This document shows positions 24,121 to 32,449 of a stretch of 64,000 nucleotides of DNA, in pieces. The position numbers were made by a program, and so were the translations under genes. The stretch comes from Sulfuritalea sp. (GTDB lineage Bacteria; Pseudomonadota; Gammaproteobacteria; Burkholderiales; Rhodocyclaceae), in assembly GCA_022842325.1 (NCBI GenBank), contig JALHPU010000002.1, positions 124,001 through 188,000 of the forward strand, given 5' to 3'. How positions within the stretch are numbered: the stretch's first letter is position 1; each line of letters starts with the position of its first letter. The notes under the pieces were generated by a model. The model searched no databases. It saw nothing but the letters and a program-made list of their open reading frames with translations, and was not told the origin of the DNA.

Positions 24121-25719
24121 ATGCGCCGCCGCGACTTCCTCGCCGCGACCTCCGCTGCGGCCGCCCTCGCCGCCTGCGGTTCCAAAGCCGCGCCGCCGCT
24201 GCCGCCGGGCACGCTCTCCGGAGCGAACGACGTGCTCGGCCATCGCCTGCGCAAACCCGACTTTCCGGCGCCGACCGAAACGCGTCGCGTCGCGGTAGCG
24301 ATCGTCGGGGGCGGCATCGGCGGACTCTCGGCAGCGTGGAAGCTGGCGCGTTCCGGCTGCGACGATTTCCTGCTGCTGGAAATGGAAAGCGAGGCGGGCG
24401 GCAATACGCGCGCCGGCAGCAATGAAATCTCGGCGCATCCGCTGGGCGCGCATTACCTGCCGCTGCCGCCGCGCGAGGCGCGCGCCACGCGCCAGCTGCT
24501 GGCCGAGCTCGGCGTGCTGCAGGGCGACCCGGACGCCGCGCAGCCGACCTACGATGAAAAATACCTGTGCCATGCGCCGCAGGAAAGGCTGTATATCAAC
24601 GGCTACTGGCAGGACGGCGTGTGGCCGACGCTGGGCGTGCCGGCGGCGGAGCGCGCGCAATACGCCCGCTTCCACGAGCACGTCGCCGAGCTGCGCCAAC
24701 GCCGCGACCCGGCCGGGCGGCGCGCCTTCGCACTGCCGCTGGCGCTCTCCAGCCGCGAGCCGCAACTGCTGGCGCTGGACCGCATCACGATGCGCGACTG
24801 GCTGCTGCGCGCAGGCTACACGGCGCCCGGCCTGCACTGGCTGGTCGATTACGCCTGCCGCGACGACTACGGCACGAGTGCCGCCCAGACCTCGGCCTGG
24901 GCCGGGCTGCATTACTTCGCCTGCCGCGATGGCGACGGTCAGGTGCTGACCGCGCCGGAAGGCAACGCCTGGCTGGCGCGCGGGTTAGCGCGGGCCAGCG
25001 CCGGCCGCGTGCAATCGAACGCGCTGGTGTTCCGCGTCGAGCAGGGCAAGCGGGAAACCACCTGCGACGTCTACCTCGCTGCGGAAAATCGCAGCATCCG
25101 CATCGTCGCCCGCGAACTGATCTGGGCCGCGCCGCTGTTCCTGATCCCGCACGTGTTCGCCGCGCCGCGGCCGGAATGGCTGGCCGGCATCCGCGGCGCC
25201 GAGTATGCGCCCTGGATCGTGGCCAACCTGACGCTGTCGTCCGCGCCGCAGACCCGCGCCGGCCAGCCGCTGGCCTGGGACAACGTGCTGTACGACAGCG
25301 CGGCGCTGGGCTACGTGGTCGCCACCCACCAGCAGTTGCGCTACGCGCCGGGGCCGACCGTGATCACCTGGTACCGCGCGCTGCACGAGGAATCGGCGTC
25401 GCGCCAACGCCGACTCTTGATGGGACGCGATGCCTGGGCCGGGGAAGTTTTGGCCGACCTCGCCGTGCCCCACCCCGAGATTCGCGAGCTGACGACGCGG
25501 ATCGACATCCACCGCCATGCCCATGCCATGATCCGCCCGCTGCCCGGCCGCCTGTGGGGCGGCGCGCGCCGGGCTTTCGAGCAGGACAAGCCGGGCATCC
25601 GCTTCGCCCATGCCGACGTGTCCGGCCTGTCGCTGTTCGAGGAAGCCAATTATCGCGGCGTGCTCGCCGCCGAGCGCACGCTGCGGCGGCTCGGCGTATC
25701 CTATGCGTCCTCGCTATGA
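24121..25719 (+). CDS. Tat-exported FAD-dependent oxidoreductase (amine-oxidase-like)
   Basis: 532-residue flavoprotein. The N-terminus MRRRDFLAATSAAAALAACG has a twin-arginine-type start (RRRDFL) and a lipobox (LAAC), so it is probably folded in the cytoplasm, exported and lipid-anchored. Residues about 58-85 are the FAD Rossmann motif, VAIVGGGIGGLSAAWKL, with the acidic LLEMESEAGGNTRAG. The rest fits the flavin amine-oxidase-like group (C-terminal FEQDKPGIRFAHADVSGLS). Next to aminopropyltransferase and AdoMet decarboxylase genes a polyamine-like amine substrate is plausible, but not shown. Stop and speD start overlap (ATGA). Confidence 0.85.
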   Translation: MRRRDFLAATSAAAALAACGSKAAPPLPPGTLSGANDVLGHRLRKPDFPAPTETRRVAVAIVGGGIGGLSAAWKLARSGCDDFLLLEMESEAGGNTRAGSNEISAHPLGAHYLPLPPREARATRQLLAELGVLQGDPDAAQPTYDEKYLCHAPQERLYINGYWQDGVWPTLGVPAAERAQYARFHEHVAELRQRRDPAGRRAFALPLALSSREPQLLALDRITMRDWLLRAGYTAPGLHWLVDYACRDDYGTSAAQTSAWAGLHYFACRDGDGQVLTAPEGNAWLARGLARASAGRVQSNALVFRVEQGKRETTCDVYLAAENRSIRIVARELIWAAPLFLIPHVFAAPRPEWLAGIRGAEYAPWIVANLTLSSAPQTRAGQPLAWDNVLYDSAALGYVVATHQQLRYAPGPTVITWYRALHEESASRQRRLLMGRDAWAGEVLADLAVPHPEIRELTTRIDIHRHAHAMIRPLPGRLWGGARRAFEQDKPGIRFAHADVSGLSLFEEANYRGVLAAERTLRRLGVSYASSL

Positions 25720-26102
25720 ACGGTCTCCACATCCTTGCCGAATTCCACGCCTGCACCGGCGATGGCCGCCTGCTGCACGAGGCCGACCGGCTCGCCGAAC
25801 TCTGCCGCCGCGCCTGTAGCGAGGTCGGCCTGACCGTGGTCGCCGCCGCCTTCCACCAGTTCCCTGCTGCCGGCGCCACCGGCGCTTTGGTGCTGGCCGA
25901 ATCGCACCTGGCGATCCATACCTGGCCCGAGCTCGACGCGGTCACGCTCGACCTTTACGTCTGCAACCATAGCCAGGATAATCGCGCAGCCGCCGCGGCC
26001 GCCTACGAAATCCTGCGCGCCGCGTTCCAGCCGCGCCGCATCGTGCGCCGCGATGTGGAACGGGGCGCGATAGAGCCGGCGACGCCGGCCCGCACGAACT
26101 AG
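25716..26102 (+). CDS. speD: S-adenosylmethionine decarboxylase proenzyme-like (SpeD)
   Basis: 128-residue class 1b AdoMet decarboxylase. [20 protein letters not shown] holds the Glu-Ser self-cleavage site that yields the pyruvoyl cofactor, the catalytic His in IHTWPE and, a little later, the catalytic Cys in LYVCNH. It would provide decarboxylated AdoMet to the aminopropyltransferase at 21789. No arginine/ornithine decarboxylase gene is in the window. It overlaps the FAD oxidoreductase gene by 4 bp. Confidence 0.92.
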   Translation: MNGLHILAEFHACTGDGRLLHEADRLAELCRRACSEVGLTVVAAAFHQFPAAGATGALVLAESHLAIHTWPELDAVTLDLYVCNHSQDNRAAAAAAYEILRAAFQPRRIVRRDVERGAIEPATPARTN

Positions 26103-26108
26103 GAACTC

Positions 26109-26741
26109 ATGGCTATTCGGTTGTTTTTCTTTCTGCTGGTGCTCGCCAACCTGCTGTTCTTCGCCTGGGTGCAGGGCTATTTCGGCAGCGCCGACGAAAA
26201 CCGCGAACCCGAGCGCATGAACCAGCAATTGCAGGCCGACAAATTGCGCATCATGCGCGATGCCGCGGCACCGGCGCCAAAAGCCGCCGACCTCGCCTGC
26301 CGCGTGATCAATGGCCTGTCGGTGGCCGAGGCCGACAGGCTGAAGGGCGCCGTCGTGGCCACCGGCGGCGAAGCGAAAATCCTGCCGCAGGCCGAACAGC
26401 AGCAATTCCTGGTGGTGATCACCGAGCTTCCCAACCAGGCGGCCGCAGAAAAAAAGGCGGCCGAACTCGGTCGCTTCGGTGTCGCGGAACAAACCACCGT
26501 GCCGCTCGAGGGCGGCCGCTTCGAAATCGTGCTCGGTCGCTTTCCGCTCGAAGCCGCGGCCCGCGAATTTCTGCAAGGCCTGATGAAGCGTGGCATCAAG
26601 TCGGCACGGGTCGAGGCCCGCGAACCGCCGGCGCTCAAGGCCCGCGTCGAGGCGCGCGCGCCGGCGACGATCCTGCTGCAACAGCTGCCGCTGCTGATCG
26701 CTCCCTATGCCGACGCGACGCTGGCCGAGTGCGACAAATGA
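26109..26741 (+). CDS. SPOR-like membrane-anchored protein
   Basis: 210-residue protein with one N-terminal membrane helix ([20 protein letters not shown]) and a periplasmic part containing a diverged SPOR-type fold ([20 protein letters not shown], then [20 protein letters not shown] and [20 protein letters not shown]). By analogy it may bind denuded peptidoglycan, but the match is weak. It begins 6 bp after speD and overlaps coaE by 4 bp, joining the polyamine-type set to coaE–zapD. Confidence 0.65.
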   Translation: MAIRLFFFLLVLANLLFFAWVQGYFGSADENREPERMNQQLQADKLRIMRDAAAPAPKAADLACRVINGLSVAEADRLKGAVVATGGEAKILPQAEQQQFLVVITELPNQAAAEKKAAELGRFGVAEQTTVPLEGGRFEIVLGRFPLEAAAREFLQGLMKRGIKSARVEAREPPALKARVEARAPATILLQQLPLLIAPYADATLAECDK

Positions 26742-27352
26742 CCTGGCTGGTCGGCCTCACCGGCGGCATCGGTAGCGGCAAGAGCGCGGTCGGCGACCTG
26801 TTCGCCGAGCGCGGCGTCGCCGTGATCGATACCGATGCCATCGCTCACGCCCTGACCGCGCCGGACGGCGGCGCGATGCCGGCGATCTGCGCCGAGTTCG
26901 GTACCGGCGTGGCGAACGCCGACCGCGCACTCGACCGCGCCGCGATGCGCGCCATCGTCTTCAACGATGCTTCGGCGCGCAAGCGCCTCGAAGCCATCCT
27001 GCATCCGCTGATCCGCAGCGAGAGCGAACGCCAGCTGGCCGCCGCCGCTGGCCGCGCGCCCTATGCCATTCTCATGGTGCCGCTGCTGGTCGAATCCGGC
27101 GACTATCGCAAGCGCGTCGACCGAGTGCTGGTGGTCGACTGCAGCGAGGCCACCCAGATTGCCCGCGTCATGCGCCGCAACGGCCTGGCCCGGGAAGAAG
27201 TGGCGCGCATTCTGGCTGCCCAGGCCTCGCGCGCCGAGCGCCTGGCGGCGGCCGACGACGTCATCGACAACGACGGCGATCTGGCGGCACTGGCGCCGCA
27301 GGTGGAACGCCTGCATGTGAACTATTTGGCATCGGCCGGCCGATTCGGTTGA
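26738..27352 (+). CDS. coaE: Dephospho-CoA kinase CoaE
   Basis: 204-residue kinase for the last step of CoA synthesis. Walker [14 protein letters not shown] is at residues 7-18, followed by the substrate loop [11 protein letters not shown] and [20 protein letters not shown]. Full family length. The start overlaps the upstream stop (ATGA). The coaE–zapD–yacG order is typical of betaproteobacteria; in many genomes it follows prepilin peptidase, here it follows the SPOR-like gene. Confidence 0.96.
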   Translation: MTWLVGLTGGIGSGKSAVGDLFAERGVAVIDTDAIAHALTAPDGGAMPAICAEFGTGVANADRALDRAAMRAIVFNDASARKRLEAILHPLIRSESERQLAAAAGRAPYAILMVPLLVESGDYRKRVDRVLVVDCSEATQIARVMRRNGLAREEVARILAAQASRAERLAAADDVIDNDGDLAALAPQVERLHVNYLASAGRFG

Positions 27353-27406
27353 GATTTGCACTGAATTGGGTCACAATCGCACGACTTTTCTTCCCACGGC
27401 CGGCGT

Positions 27407-28162
27407 GTGATCACTTACGAATACCCTCTCAGCGAGCGCGTTCGCACGCTATTGCGGCTCGAAGACCTGTTTGACAAGATAGGACATTTTGCGGCCGCTG
27501 ACGGCGCCCTGGAGCACCATGTTGCGCTCGTCACCCTGTTCGAAATCCTCGAGGTCGCCGGTCGCGCCGAACTCAAGTTCGACCTGGTGCAGGAACTCGA
27601 ACGCCAGCGCCAGATCCTGCTGTCCTTCCGCAACAACCCCGAAATTTCCGAGGATGCCCTCTCCGGCGCGCTCTACGAAATCGAGCAGGCCAGCACGCTG
27701 CTGCTGGCCATGCACGGCAAGATCGGCCATTACCTGCGCGAAAACGAATGGCTGATGACCATCAAGAACCGCGCCGCGATTCCCGGCGGCGTCTGCGAAT
27801 TCGACCTGCCTGGTTACCACTACTGGCGCCATCGCGAATCGGCGCTGCGCCAGCAGGACATCCAGGGCTGGATCGCACCGATGCTGCCGATCCGTTCCGG
27901 GCTGGCGATCGTCCTGCGCCTGTTGCGGGCCTCGGGCCGCTCGGAGCAGAAGACGGCGCAGCGCGGCGCCTTCCAGCTGATGCTGGGCGGCCGCAGCGCG
28001 CAGCTGATCCGGCTCAAGACGGGGCAGGGCGAGCCCTGCCTGCCGGAGATTTCCGCCGGCAAGTTCGCCATCAACATCCGCTTCCTGCGTCCCGACATGG
28101 ATCAGCGGCCGCGCCAACTCGACTCCACGGTGCACTTCGAACTCACGCTGTGCAACCTTTAG
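27407..28162 (+). CDS. zapD: Cell division protein ZapD
   Basis: 251-residue FtsZ-bundling protein. Begins with GTG then ITYEYPLSERVRTLLRLEDL, the family N-terminus. QRQILLSFRNNPEISEDALS and FDLPGYHYWRHRESALRQQD are diagnostic. It ends FELTLCNL. Its last codons contain GCTGTGCAACCT, repeated exactly at 28902-28913 across the inserted higBA segment, where the reading would again be LCNL-stop. That suggests the present stop region is a duplicate created by insertion. Confidence 0.95.
   Translation: MITYEYPLSERVRTLLRLEDLFDKIGHFAAADGALEHHVALVTLFEILEVAGRAELKFDLVQELERQRQILLSFRNNPEISEDALSGALYEIEQASTLLLAMHGKIGHYLRENEWLMTIKNRAAIPGGVCEFDLPGYHYWRHRESALRQQDIQGWIAPMLPIRSGLAIVLRLLRASGRSEQKTAQRGAFQLMLGGRSAQLIRLKTGQGEPCLPEISAGKFAINIRFLRPDMDQRPRQLDSTVHFELTLCNL
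28147..28158. repeat. 12-bp direct repeat, left copy flanking higBA
   Basis: GCTGTGCAACCT, identical to 28902-28913. It is part of the final zapD codons. The pair brackets 743 bp containing a terminator and higBA, and looks like a target-site or recombination duplication. Confidence 0.7.
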
Positions 28163-28202
28163 GCACTTTTCCGGACGTTTCACAACGTCGCAGAACACCC
28201 CG

Positions 28203-28229
28203 AAAAACCTCGCCGTTGCGGGGTTTTTT
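28203..28229 (+). terminator. Rho-independent terminator after zapD
   Basis: Stem AAAAACCTCGC / GCGGGGTTTTT (one G-T pair), loop CGTT, ending in six T. It lies 40 bp after the zapD stop and inside the segment bracketed by the 12-bp direct repeats, so it may belong to the inserted DNA. It would cut yacG off from the coaE–zapD transcript. Confidence 0.85.
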
Positions 28230-28289
28230 GTTTCCGGGCGGAAAGGAATTGCACTTGCACAGCGAAACGCGACGCTATACACTCTCACC

Positions 28290-28559
28290 GTGATAAAGAC
28301 GTTCCGCCATAAAGGGCTGCAAGCCTTTTTCGAGACGGGCAGCCGCGCAGGGATACAACCCCATCATGCGCCGCGCCTGAAACGACAATTGACGCGGCTT
28401 GACCTTGCCAAGGCCCCCGAGGATATGAACGTGCCCGGCTGGAAGCTGCACCCGCTTTCGACCGGCCATTGGTCGGTTTGGGTGAATGGCAACTGGCGCT
28501 TGACCTTCGCCTTTGAGGAAGCGGACGCCGTACTGGTCGACTATCAGGACTACCACTAG
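28290..28559 (+). CDS. higB: HigB-type toxin (RelE superfamily)
   Basis: 89-residue toxin starting with GTG, IKTFRHKGLQAFFETGSRAG, typical of the HigB 'killer' family, with WSVWVNGNWRLTFAFEEADA and the terminal VDYQDYH. By family it is a ribosome-dependent mRNA interferase. Toxin precedes antitoxin, as usual for higBA. The antitoxin gene starts 11 bp after the stop. Confidence 0.92.
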   Translation: MIKTFRHKGLQAFFETGSRAGIQPHHAPRLKRQLTRLDLAKAPEDMNVPGWKLHPLSTGHWSVWVNGNWRLTFAFEEADAVLVDYQDYH

Positions 28560-28570
28560 GAGCAAGGAGC

Positions 28571-28876
28571 ATGACCCGAATGCACAATCCGCCGCACCCC
28601 GGCGAAACCCTGCGGGAGGACGTATTGCCCGCCTTGGGCCTGACCGTAACCGATGCTGCGGCGCAGCTTGGCGTAACTCGCGCCGCTCTGTCCCGCGTAT
28701 TGAATGGCCGGGCGGCCGTTTCGCCGGAAATGTCGCTGCGGCTGGAAGGCTGGCTTGGCGTCGAAAACGGCGGCCGCGCCGATGTGTGGATTGCGCAACA
28801 GGCTGCGTACGACCTTTGGCAGGCGCGCAAGGCCGGAAAGCCGAAGGTCCGCCGCGCGATATTGGTGGCAGCATAG
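28571..28876 (+). CDS. higA: HigA-type antitoxin, XRE family
   Basis: 101-residue DNA-binding antitoxin. [20 protein letters not shown]-like opening and an XRE helix-turn-helix, [20 protein letters not shown], at about residues 29-50. AAGGAG lies just before the ATG; a second ATG at 28580 is possible. It should neutralise HigB and repress the operon. yacG follows 28 bp after its stop and probably now depends on this operon's transcription. Confidence 0.93.
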   Translation: MTRMHNPPHPGETLREDVLPALGLTVTDAAAQLGVTRAALSRVLNGRAAVSPEMSLRLEGWLGVENGGRADVWIAQQAAYDLWQARKAGKPKVRRAILVAA

Positions 28877-28901
28877 GCTTTCCACCGATTCTGAGGATTA
28901 T

Positions 28902-28913
28902 GCTGTGCAACCT
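28902..28913. repeat. 12-bp direct repeat, right copy flanking higBA
   Basis: GCTGTGCAACCT again, followed by GTAA, so that zapD could have ended here as LCNL-stop before the insertion. The yacG GTG start codon lies inside this copy. Confidence 0.7.
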
Positions 28914-29102
28914 GTAAGTCCGGCATCGCCCCGCGTCGTCAACTGCCCGACCTGCCGTACTCCCGTCGAATGGGTGGCCGCAAACCGCTACCGGCCGTTC
29001 TGCTCGGCACGTTGCAAGGGCGCCGATCTCGGCGCCTGGGCCACCGAAAAGTATCGCGTCGAGGCGACCGAAGAGCCGCACCCCGAAGACCAGTCGGAGT
29101 AG
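28905..29102 (+). CDS. yacG: DNA gyrase inhibitor YacG, zinc-binding
   Basis: 65-residue zinc protein. The zinc site is [11 protein letters not shown] … [16 protein letters not shown]-x2-C and C-x3-C as in YacG, which binds GyrB and blocks DNA binding. The tail is acidic. The GTG at 28905 is the only plausible start in frame near the family N-terminus; it lies inside the 12-bp repeat, which implies that yacG overlapped the end of zapD before higBA inserted. Confidence 0.88.
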   Translation: MQPVSPASPRVVNCPTCRTPVEWVAANRYRPFCSARCKGADLGAWATEKYRVEATEEPHPEDQSE

Positions 29103-29122
29103 ATCGAACTCCTGTAGGCGCT

Positions 29123-29324
29123 GTAGGGCTGGCTTCAGCCGGCCAAGGTGGATGGCGTTGTAGGGCTGGCTTCAGCCGGCCAGGGTGGATGGCGTTGTAG
29201 GGCCGGCTTCAGCCGGCCAGGGTGGATGGCGTTGTAGGGCCGGCTTCAGCCGGCCAAGGTGGATGGCGTTGTAGGGCCGGCTTCAGCCGGCCAATGGTGG
29301 ATGGCCGACTGAAGTCGGCCCTAC
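29123..29324 (+). repeat. REP-like palindrome array 2 (five direct, one inverted)
   Basis: Direct units start at 29123, 29160, 29197, 29234 and 29271, with an exact 37-bp period. Each begins GTAGGGC(C/T)GGCTTCAGCC with a GGCCGGCT/AGCCGGCC hairpin and a spacer ending GGTGGATGGCGTT. The inverted unit 29303-29324 closes the array, and its CTA supplies the TAG stop of the convergent Nudix–ThiE gene. Spacers are the same in every unit, so this is a tandem repeat and not CRISPR. Confidence 0.9.
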
Positions 29325-30283
29325 GAGTCCCAGGCGGCACGAATTGCCGCGATGCCGTGGGCGCCGGCGCGTTGTGCGGCATCGAGATCCATCCGCGTCA
29401 TTCCGCCCAGGGCAAAAGTCGGCAGTGGCGGCACGCCGACTGCGGCAGCGAAATTCTCCCAGCCGATGCCGGCGACACCGGGATGGCTAGCGGTCGCCCG
29501 CACCGCGCCGAATACCGCGAAGTCGCAGCCCAGGCGTGCAGCCTGTTCCAGCTCCGCAGCCGAATGGCAGGAGGCGGCGACCAGTGGAAACTCGGGTCGC
29601 GTCGTTTGCGCCGCCAGCTGCGCCGCCGGCAGGTGCACGCCGTCGGCGCCGGCTGCCGCGGCCAGGGCTGCATCGCCATTGACCAGCACCCGTGCGTCAT
29701 ATTGACGGCAGAGGTCCACCGCGGCATGGACGAAGGCCGCACGCCGCGCCGCATCGAGCTGCGGTTCGCGCAGCTGCACCAGCTTCAGGCCCGCCTCCAG
29801 CGCATGCGCCAGCGCCAGCAGCTGGGCGTCGATGCCGATTTCGCCGGCATGGCTGATGGCGTAGAAATCGGGAAGGGCCAGCGCCGCGAGGACCGGCGCG
29901 TTGGCCGGCAGCATCGGCGAGACGGTGAGGCCGGCGGCGCGCTGCCAGGCCAGCGCGCTATGCACGTGGTCGTGCAGCTCGCCGCGCCATTCGCGCACGC
30001 GGAAGAAATTCAGCCGGACGTGGGCGTGCTCGTAGGCATGCTCGCGACGCAGCCAGGGATCGGCGCGCAGCACCTCGATGCCGAGCTCTTCGTGCAACTC
30101 GCGCACCAGCGCCGCGTGCGGCGTTTCGCCGGACTCGACCTTGCCGCCGGGGAATTCCCAGTAGCCCGGATAGAAGGTGCCCGGCGCGCGCTGGCCGAGC
30201 AGGAACTCAGTGGCAAACCCGATTCCGCCATCGGCCGCCGGCCGTTCGATGACGGCGGCAGCGACTTCGGTGATTCTCCTCAC
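29321..30283 (-). CDS. Nudix hydrolase (MutT-like) fused to thiamine-phosphate-synthase-like domain
   Basis: 320-residue two-domain protein. Residues 1-130 are a MutT-type Nudix domain with the box GKVESGETPHAALVRELHEELGI (coded from about 30150 downwards). Residues 135-320 resemble ThiE/TenI (LKLVQLREPQLDAARRAAFV, DGVHLPAAQL and FALGGMTRMDLDAAQRAGAH). By family it removes oxidised nucleotides such as 8-oxo-dGTP; the ThiE-like part is of uncertain activity. This fusion is well known in beta/gammaproteobacteria. Start is GTG overlapping the DUF815 stop (GTGA). Stop is supplied by repeat array 2. Confidence 0.88.
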   Translation of the reverse strand: MRRITEVAAAVIERPAADGGIGFATEFLLGQRAPGTFYPGYWEFPGGKVESGETPHAALVRELHEELGIEVLRADPWLRREHAYEHAHVRLNFFRVREWRGELHDHVHSALAWQRAAGLTVSPMLPANAPVLAALALPDFYAISHAGEIGIDAQLLALAHALEAGLKLVQLREPQLDAARRAAFVHAAVDLCRQYDARVLVNGDAALAAAAGADGVHLPAAQLAAQTTRPEFPLVAASCHSAAELEQAARLGCDFAVFGAVRATASHPGVAGIGWENFAAAVGVPPLPTFALGGMTRMDLDAAQRAGAHGIAAIRAAWDS

Positions 30284-31176
30284 TGCGCAGCGGCGGGTTT
30301 TTTCCTGGCGTGACGCCCGGCGTAATCGCGGGCGAACTGCCAGGCCACGCGGCCGCTGCGCGAACCGCGCATCAGCGTCCATTGCAGCGCCTCGCCGCGC
30401 GCGGCCGCGATCTGCTCCGGCGCCATGCCGAACTCGGCCAGCCAGTGGCCGCAAATTTCGAGGTAGTGCTCCTGGCCGAAGGGGTAGAAGGACAGCCAGA
30501 GGCCGAAGCGCTCGGACAGCGAGACCTTCTCCTCGGTGGTCTCGCCGGGGTGGATGTCGCCGTCGGCGTCGTGCTTGGCTTCGAGGTTCTCCGACATCTT
30601 TTCCGGCATCAGGTGGCGGCGGTTCGACGTCGCGTACACCAGCAGATTGTCGGGCATGCCGGTGATCGAGCCGTCGAGGATGCTCTTCATCGCCTTGTAG
30701 CCGGGCTCGCCCGATTCGAAGGAAAGGTCGTCGCAGAAAATGATGAAGCGCTCGCGGCGCCCGGCGATCAGGTCGACGATCTCCGGCAGGTGCACCAGAT
30801 CGTCCTTGTCGACTTCGATCAGGCGCAGCCCCTTGACGGCGAACCGGTTCAGCACGGCCTTGACCAGCGAGCTCTTGCCGGTGCCGCGCGCGCCCGTCAG
30901 CAGCACGTTGTTGGCGCTGCGTTTGGCGACGAACTGTTTGGTGTTTTGCGCGATGCGCTGCTTCTGGTCCTCGACGCCCTGCAGGTCCTCGAAGCGGATG
31001 CGGTGCGGATGCTGCACCGCCTCGAGCCAGCCGCGCCCGCCGCGGGTGCGCCAGCGAAAGGCGCTGGCCGACCAGTCGGTAGGCGGCAAGGGCGGCGGCA
31101 GGGCCGCCTCGATGCGATCGAACAGCGTATCGAGGCGATTCATCAGGGGCGCCAGGGCGCGGGTCAGGTCGGACAT
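30280..31176 (-). CDS. DUF815 family AAA ATPase
   Basis: 298-residue ATP-binding protein. Walker A is LTGARGTGKSSLVKAVLNRF at about 93-112, Walker B IIFCDDLSFE at about 148, and YATSNRRHLMPEKM is a sensor-like segment; FEDLQGVEDQKQRIAQNTKQ precedes Walker A as in DUF815. Exact role is not known. It is co-transcribed with the Nudix–ThiE gene (4-bp overlap) and divergent from mltA with 46 bp between them. Confidence 0.88.
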   Translation of the reverse strand: MSDLTRALAPLMNRLDTLFDRIEAALPPPLPPTDWSASAFRWRTRGGRGWLEAVQHPHRIRFEDLQGVEDQKQRIAQNTKQFVAKRSANNVLLTGARGTGKSSLVKAVLNRFAVKGLRLIEVDKDDLVHLPEIVDLIAGRRERFIIFCDDLSFESGEPGYKAMKSILDGSITGMPDNLLVYATSNRRHLMPEKMSENLEAKHDADGDIHPGETTEEKVSLSERFGLWLSFYPFGQEHYLEICGHWLAEFGMAPEQIAAARGEALQWTLMRGSRSGRVAWQFARDYAGRHARKKPAAAQ

Positions 31177-31222
31177 CGGTTAAGCTTGCGGGCTCTTGAA
31201 AGCATGGCACTTTAGCAGATTC

Positions 31223-32449
31223 ATGTATCGCTTCTTCCCCGCCCCAATTGCACTCCTGACCCTGCTGGCACTGTTGACCATGGCCGGCTGTGCGCCACTC
31301 GCCGTCGAGCCGGCGCCGACTGTTGCTTCCTGTCCGCTGCCGGCCGCGTGTCCGGCCTGCCCAGTGTGCCCGCCGGTCGAGCCGCCGAAGCCGGCGGAAA
31401 AGCCGCTGCAGGCAGCCGACTGGAACGAGCTGCCGGGCTGGGGCGAGGACGACCCGCGCAACGCGTTCACCGCCTTCGTCGCCAGCTGCCGCAGCATGGA
31501 ACGGCAGGCGCAATGGCAGCCGGTCTGCAATTCGGCGCGGGAGCTCAGCGACAAATCGGCGCCGACCCTGCGCGCGTGGTTCGAGAGCACTTTCCGCCCC
31601 TGGGCGCTGGTCAATCCCGACGGTACCCGCAACGGCCTGATCACCGGTTATTACGAACCGATCCTCAAGGGCAGCCGCCAGCAAAGTCGCGGCTACGCGC
31701 ACCCGGTGTTCGGCCCGCCCAATGACATGATTGTCGTCGATCTGGCAGCGCTCTACCCCGAGCTCAAGCACCTGCGCCTGCGCGGGCGCCTCGAGGGACG
31801 CAAGCTGGTGCCGTATTACTCCCGCGAGGAATGGACGCCGCAGGAGAGCAAGCGCTCACCCGAGGCGCTGCTGTGGATCGACGACCCGATCGATTTGTTC
31901 TTCATGCAGATCCAGGGTTCGGGCCAGGTGCAGCTCGCCGACGGCAGCCGGGTGCGGCTGAACTACGCCGACCAGAACGGCCACCCGTATCGCTCGATCG
32001 GGCGCTGGCTGATCGAGCGCGGCGAACTCAAGGCCGAGCAGGCCTCGATGCAGGGCATCAAGGCCTGGGCCCGGGCCAACCCGGCGCGGCTGACGGAACT
32101 GCTCAATGCCAACCCGAGCCTGGTGTTCTTCCGCGAACTGCCGGTCGAAGGCAGCGGACCGCAGGGCGCCATGGGCCTGGCCCTGACGCCGGAACGCTCG
32201 CTCGCCGTCGACCCGCGCCATGTGCCGCTCGGCGCACCGATCTGGCTGGCCACGACGCGGCCCAACAGCGAGCAGGTGCTCAATCGCCTGATGCTGGGGC
32301 AGGACACCGGCGGCGCGATTCGCGGCGTGGTGCGCGCCGATTTCTACTGGGGCAGCGGCAGCGACGCCGGCAACCAGGCCGGCAAGATGCGCCAGCAGGG
32401 ACGCATGTGGGTGCTGATGCCGCGCGCCTATGTGCCGGCAACGCCGTAG
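31223..32449 (+). CDS. mltA: Membrane-bound lytic murein transglycosylase A (MltA)
   Basis: 408-residue lipoprotein. Signal peptide with lipobox LLTMAGC at about residue 20, then a Cys/Pro-rich linker. MltA core: GLITGYYEPILKGSRQQSRG, the 3D-type barrel, and GQDTGGAIRGVVRADFYWGS holding the catalytic Asp region. It cleaves the MurNAc–GlcNAc bond forming 1,6-anhydro-muramic acid. ATG at 31223 gives a normal lipoprotein signal. The stop codon TAG is part of the first GTAGGGC unit of repeat array 3. Confidence 0.95.
   Translation: MYRFFPAPIALLTLLALLTMAGCAPLAVEPAPTVASCPLPAACPACPVCPPVEPPKPAEKPLQAADWNELPGWGEDDPRNAFTAFVASCRSMERQAQWQPVCNSARELSDKSAPTLRAWFESTFRPWALVNPDGTRNGLITGYYEPILKGSRQQSRGYAHPVFGPPNDMIVVDLAALYPELKHLRLRGRLEGRKLVPYYSREEWTPQESKRSPEALLWIDDPIDLFFMQIQGSGQVQLADGSRVRLNYADQNGHPYRSIGRWLIERGELKAEQASMQGIKAWARANPARLTELLNANPSLVFFRELPVEGSGPQGAMGLALTPERSLAVDPRHVPLGAPIWLATTRPNSEQVLNRLMLGQDTGGAIRGVVRADFYWGSGSDAGNQAGKMRQQGRMWVLMPRAYVPATP

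Noticed and set aside
29123-29324. Regular 37-bp repeats that might be a CRISPR array
   Set aside because: The whole unit including the spacer is repeated, the unit is palindromic, and there are no cas genes; it is a tandem REP-like repeat.
30284-31771. Extension of the Nudix–ThiE frame to an 816-residue protein
   Set aside because: The extra part lies in a wrong frame across the DUF815 ATPase and mltA genes; the Nudix domain begins at the GTG at 30283.
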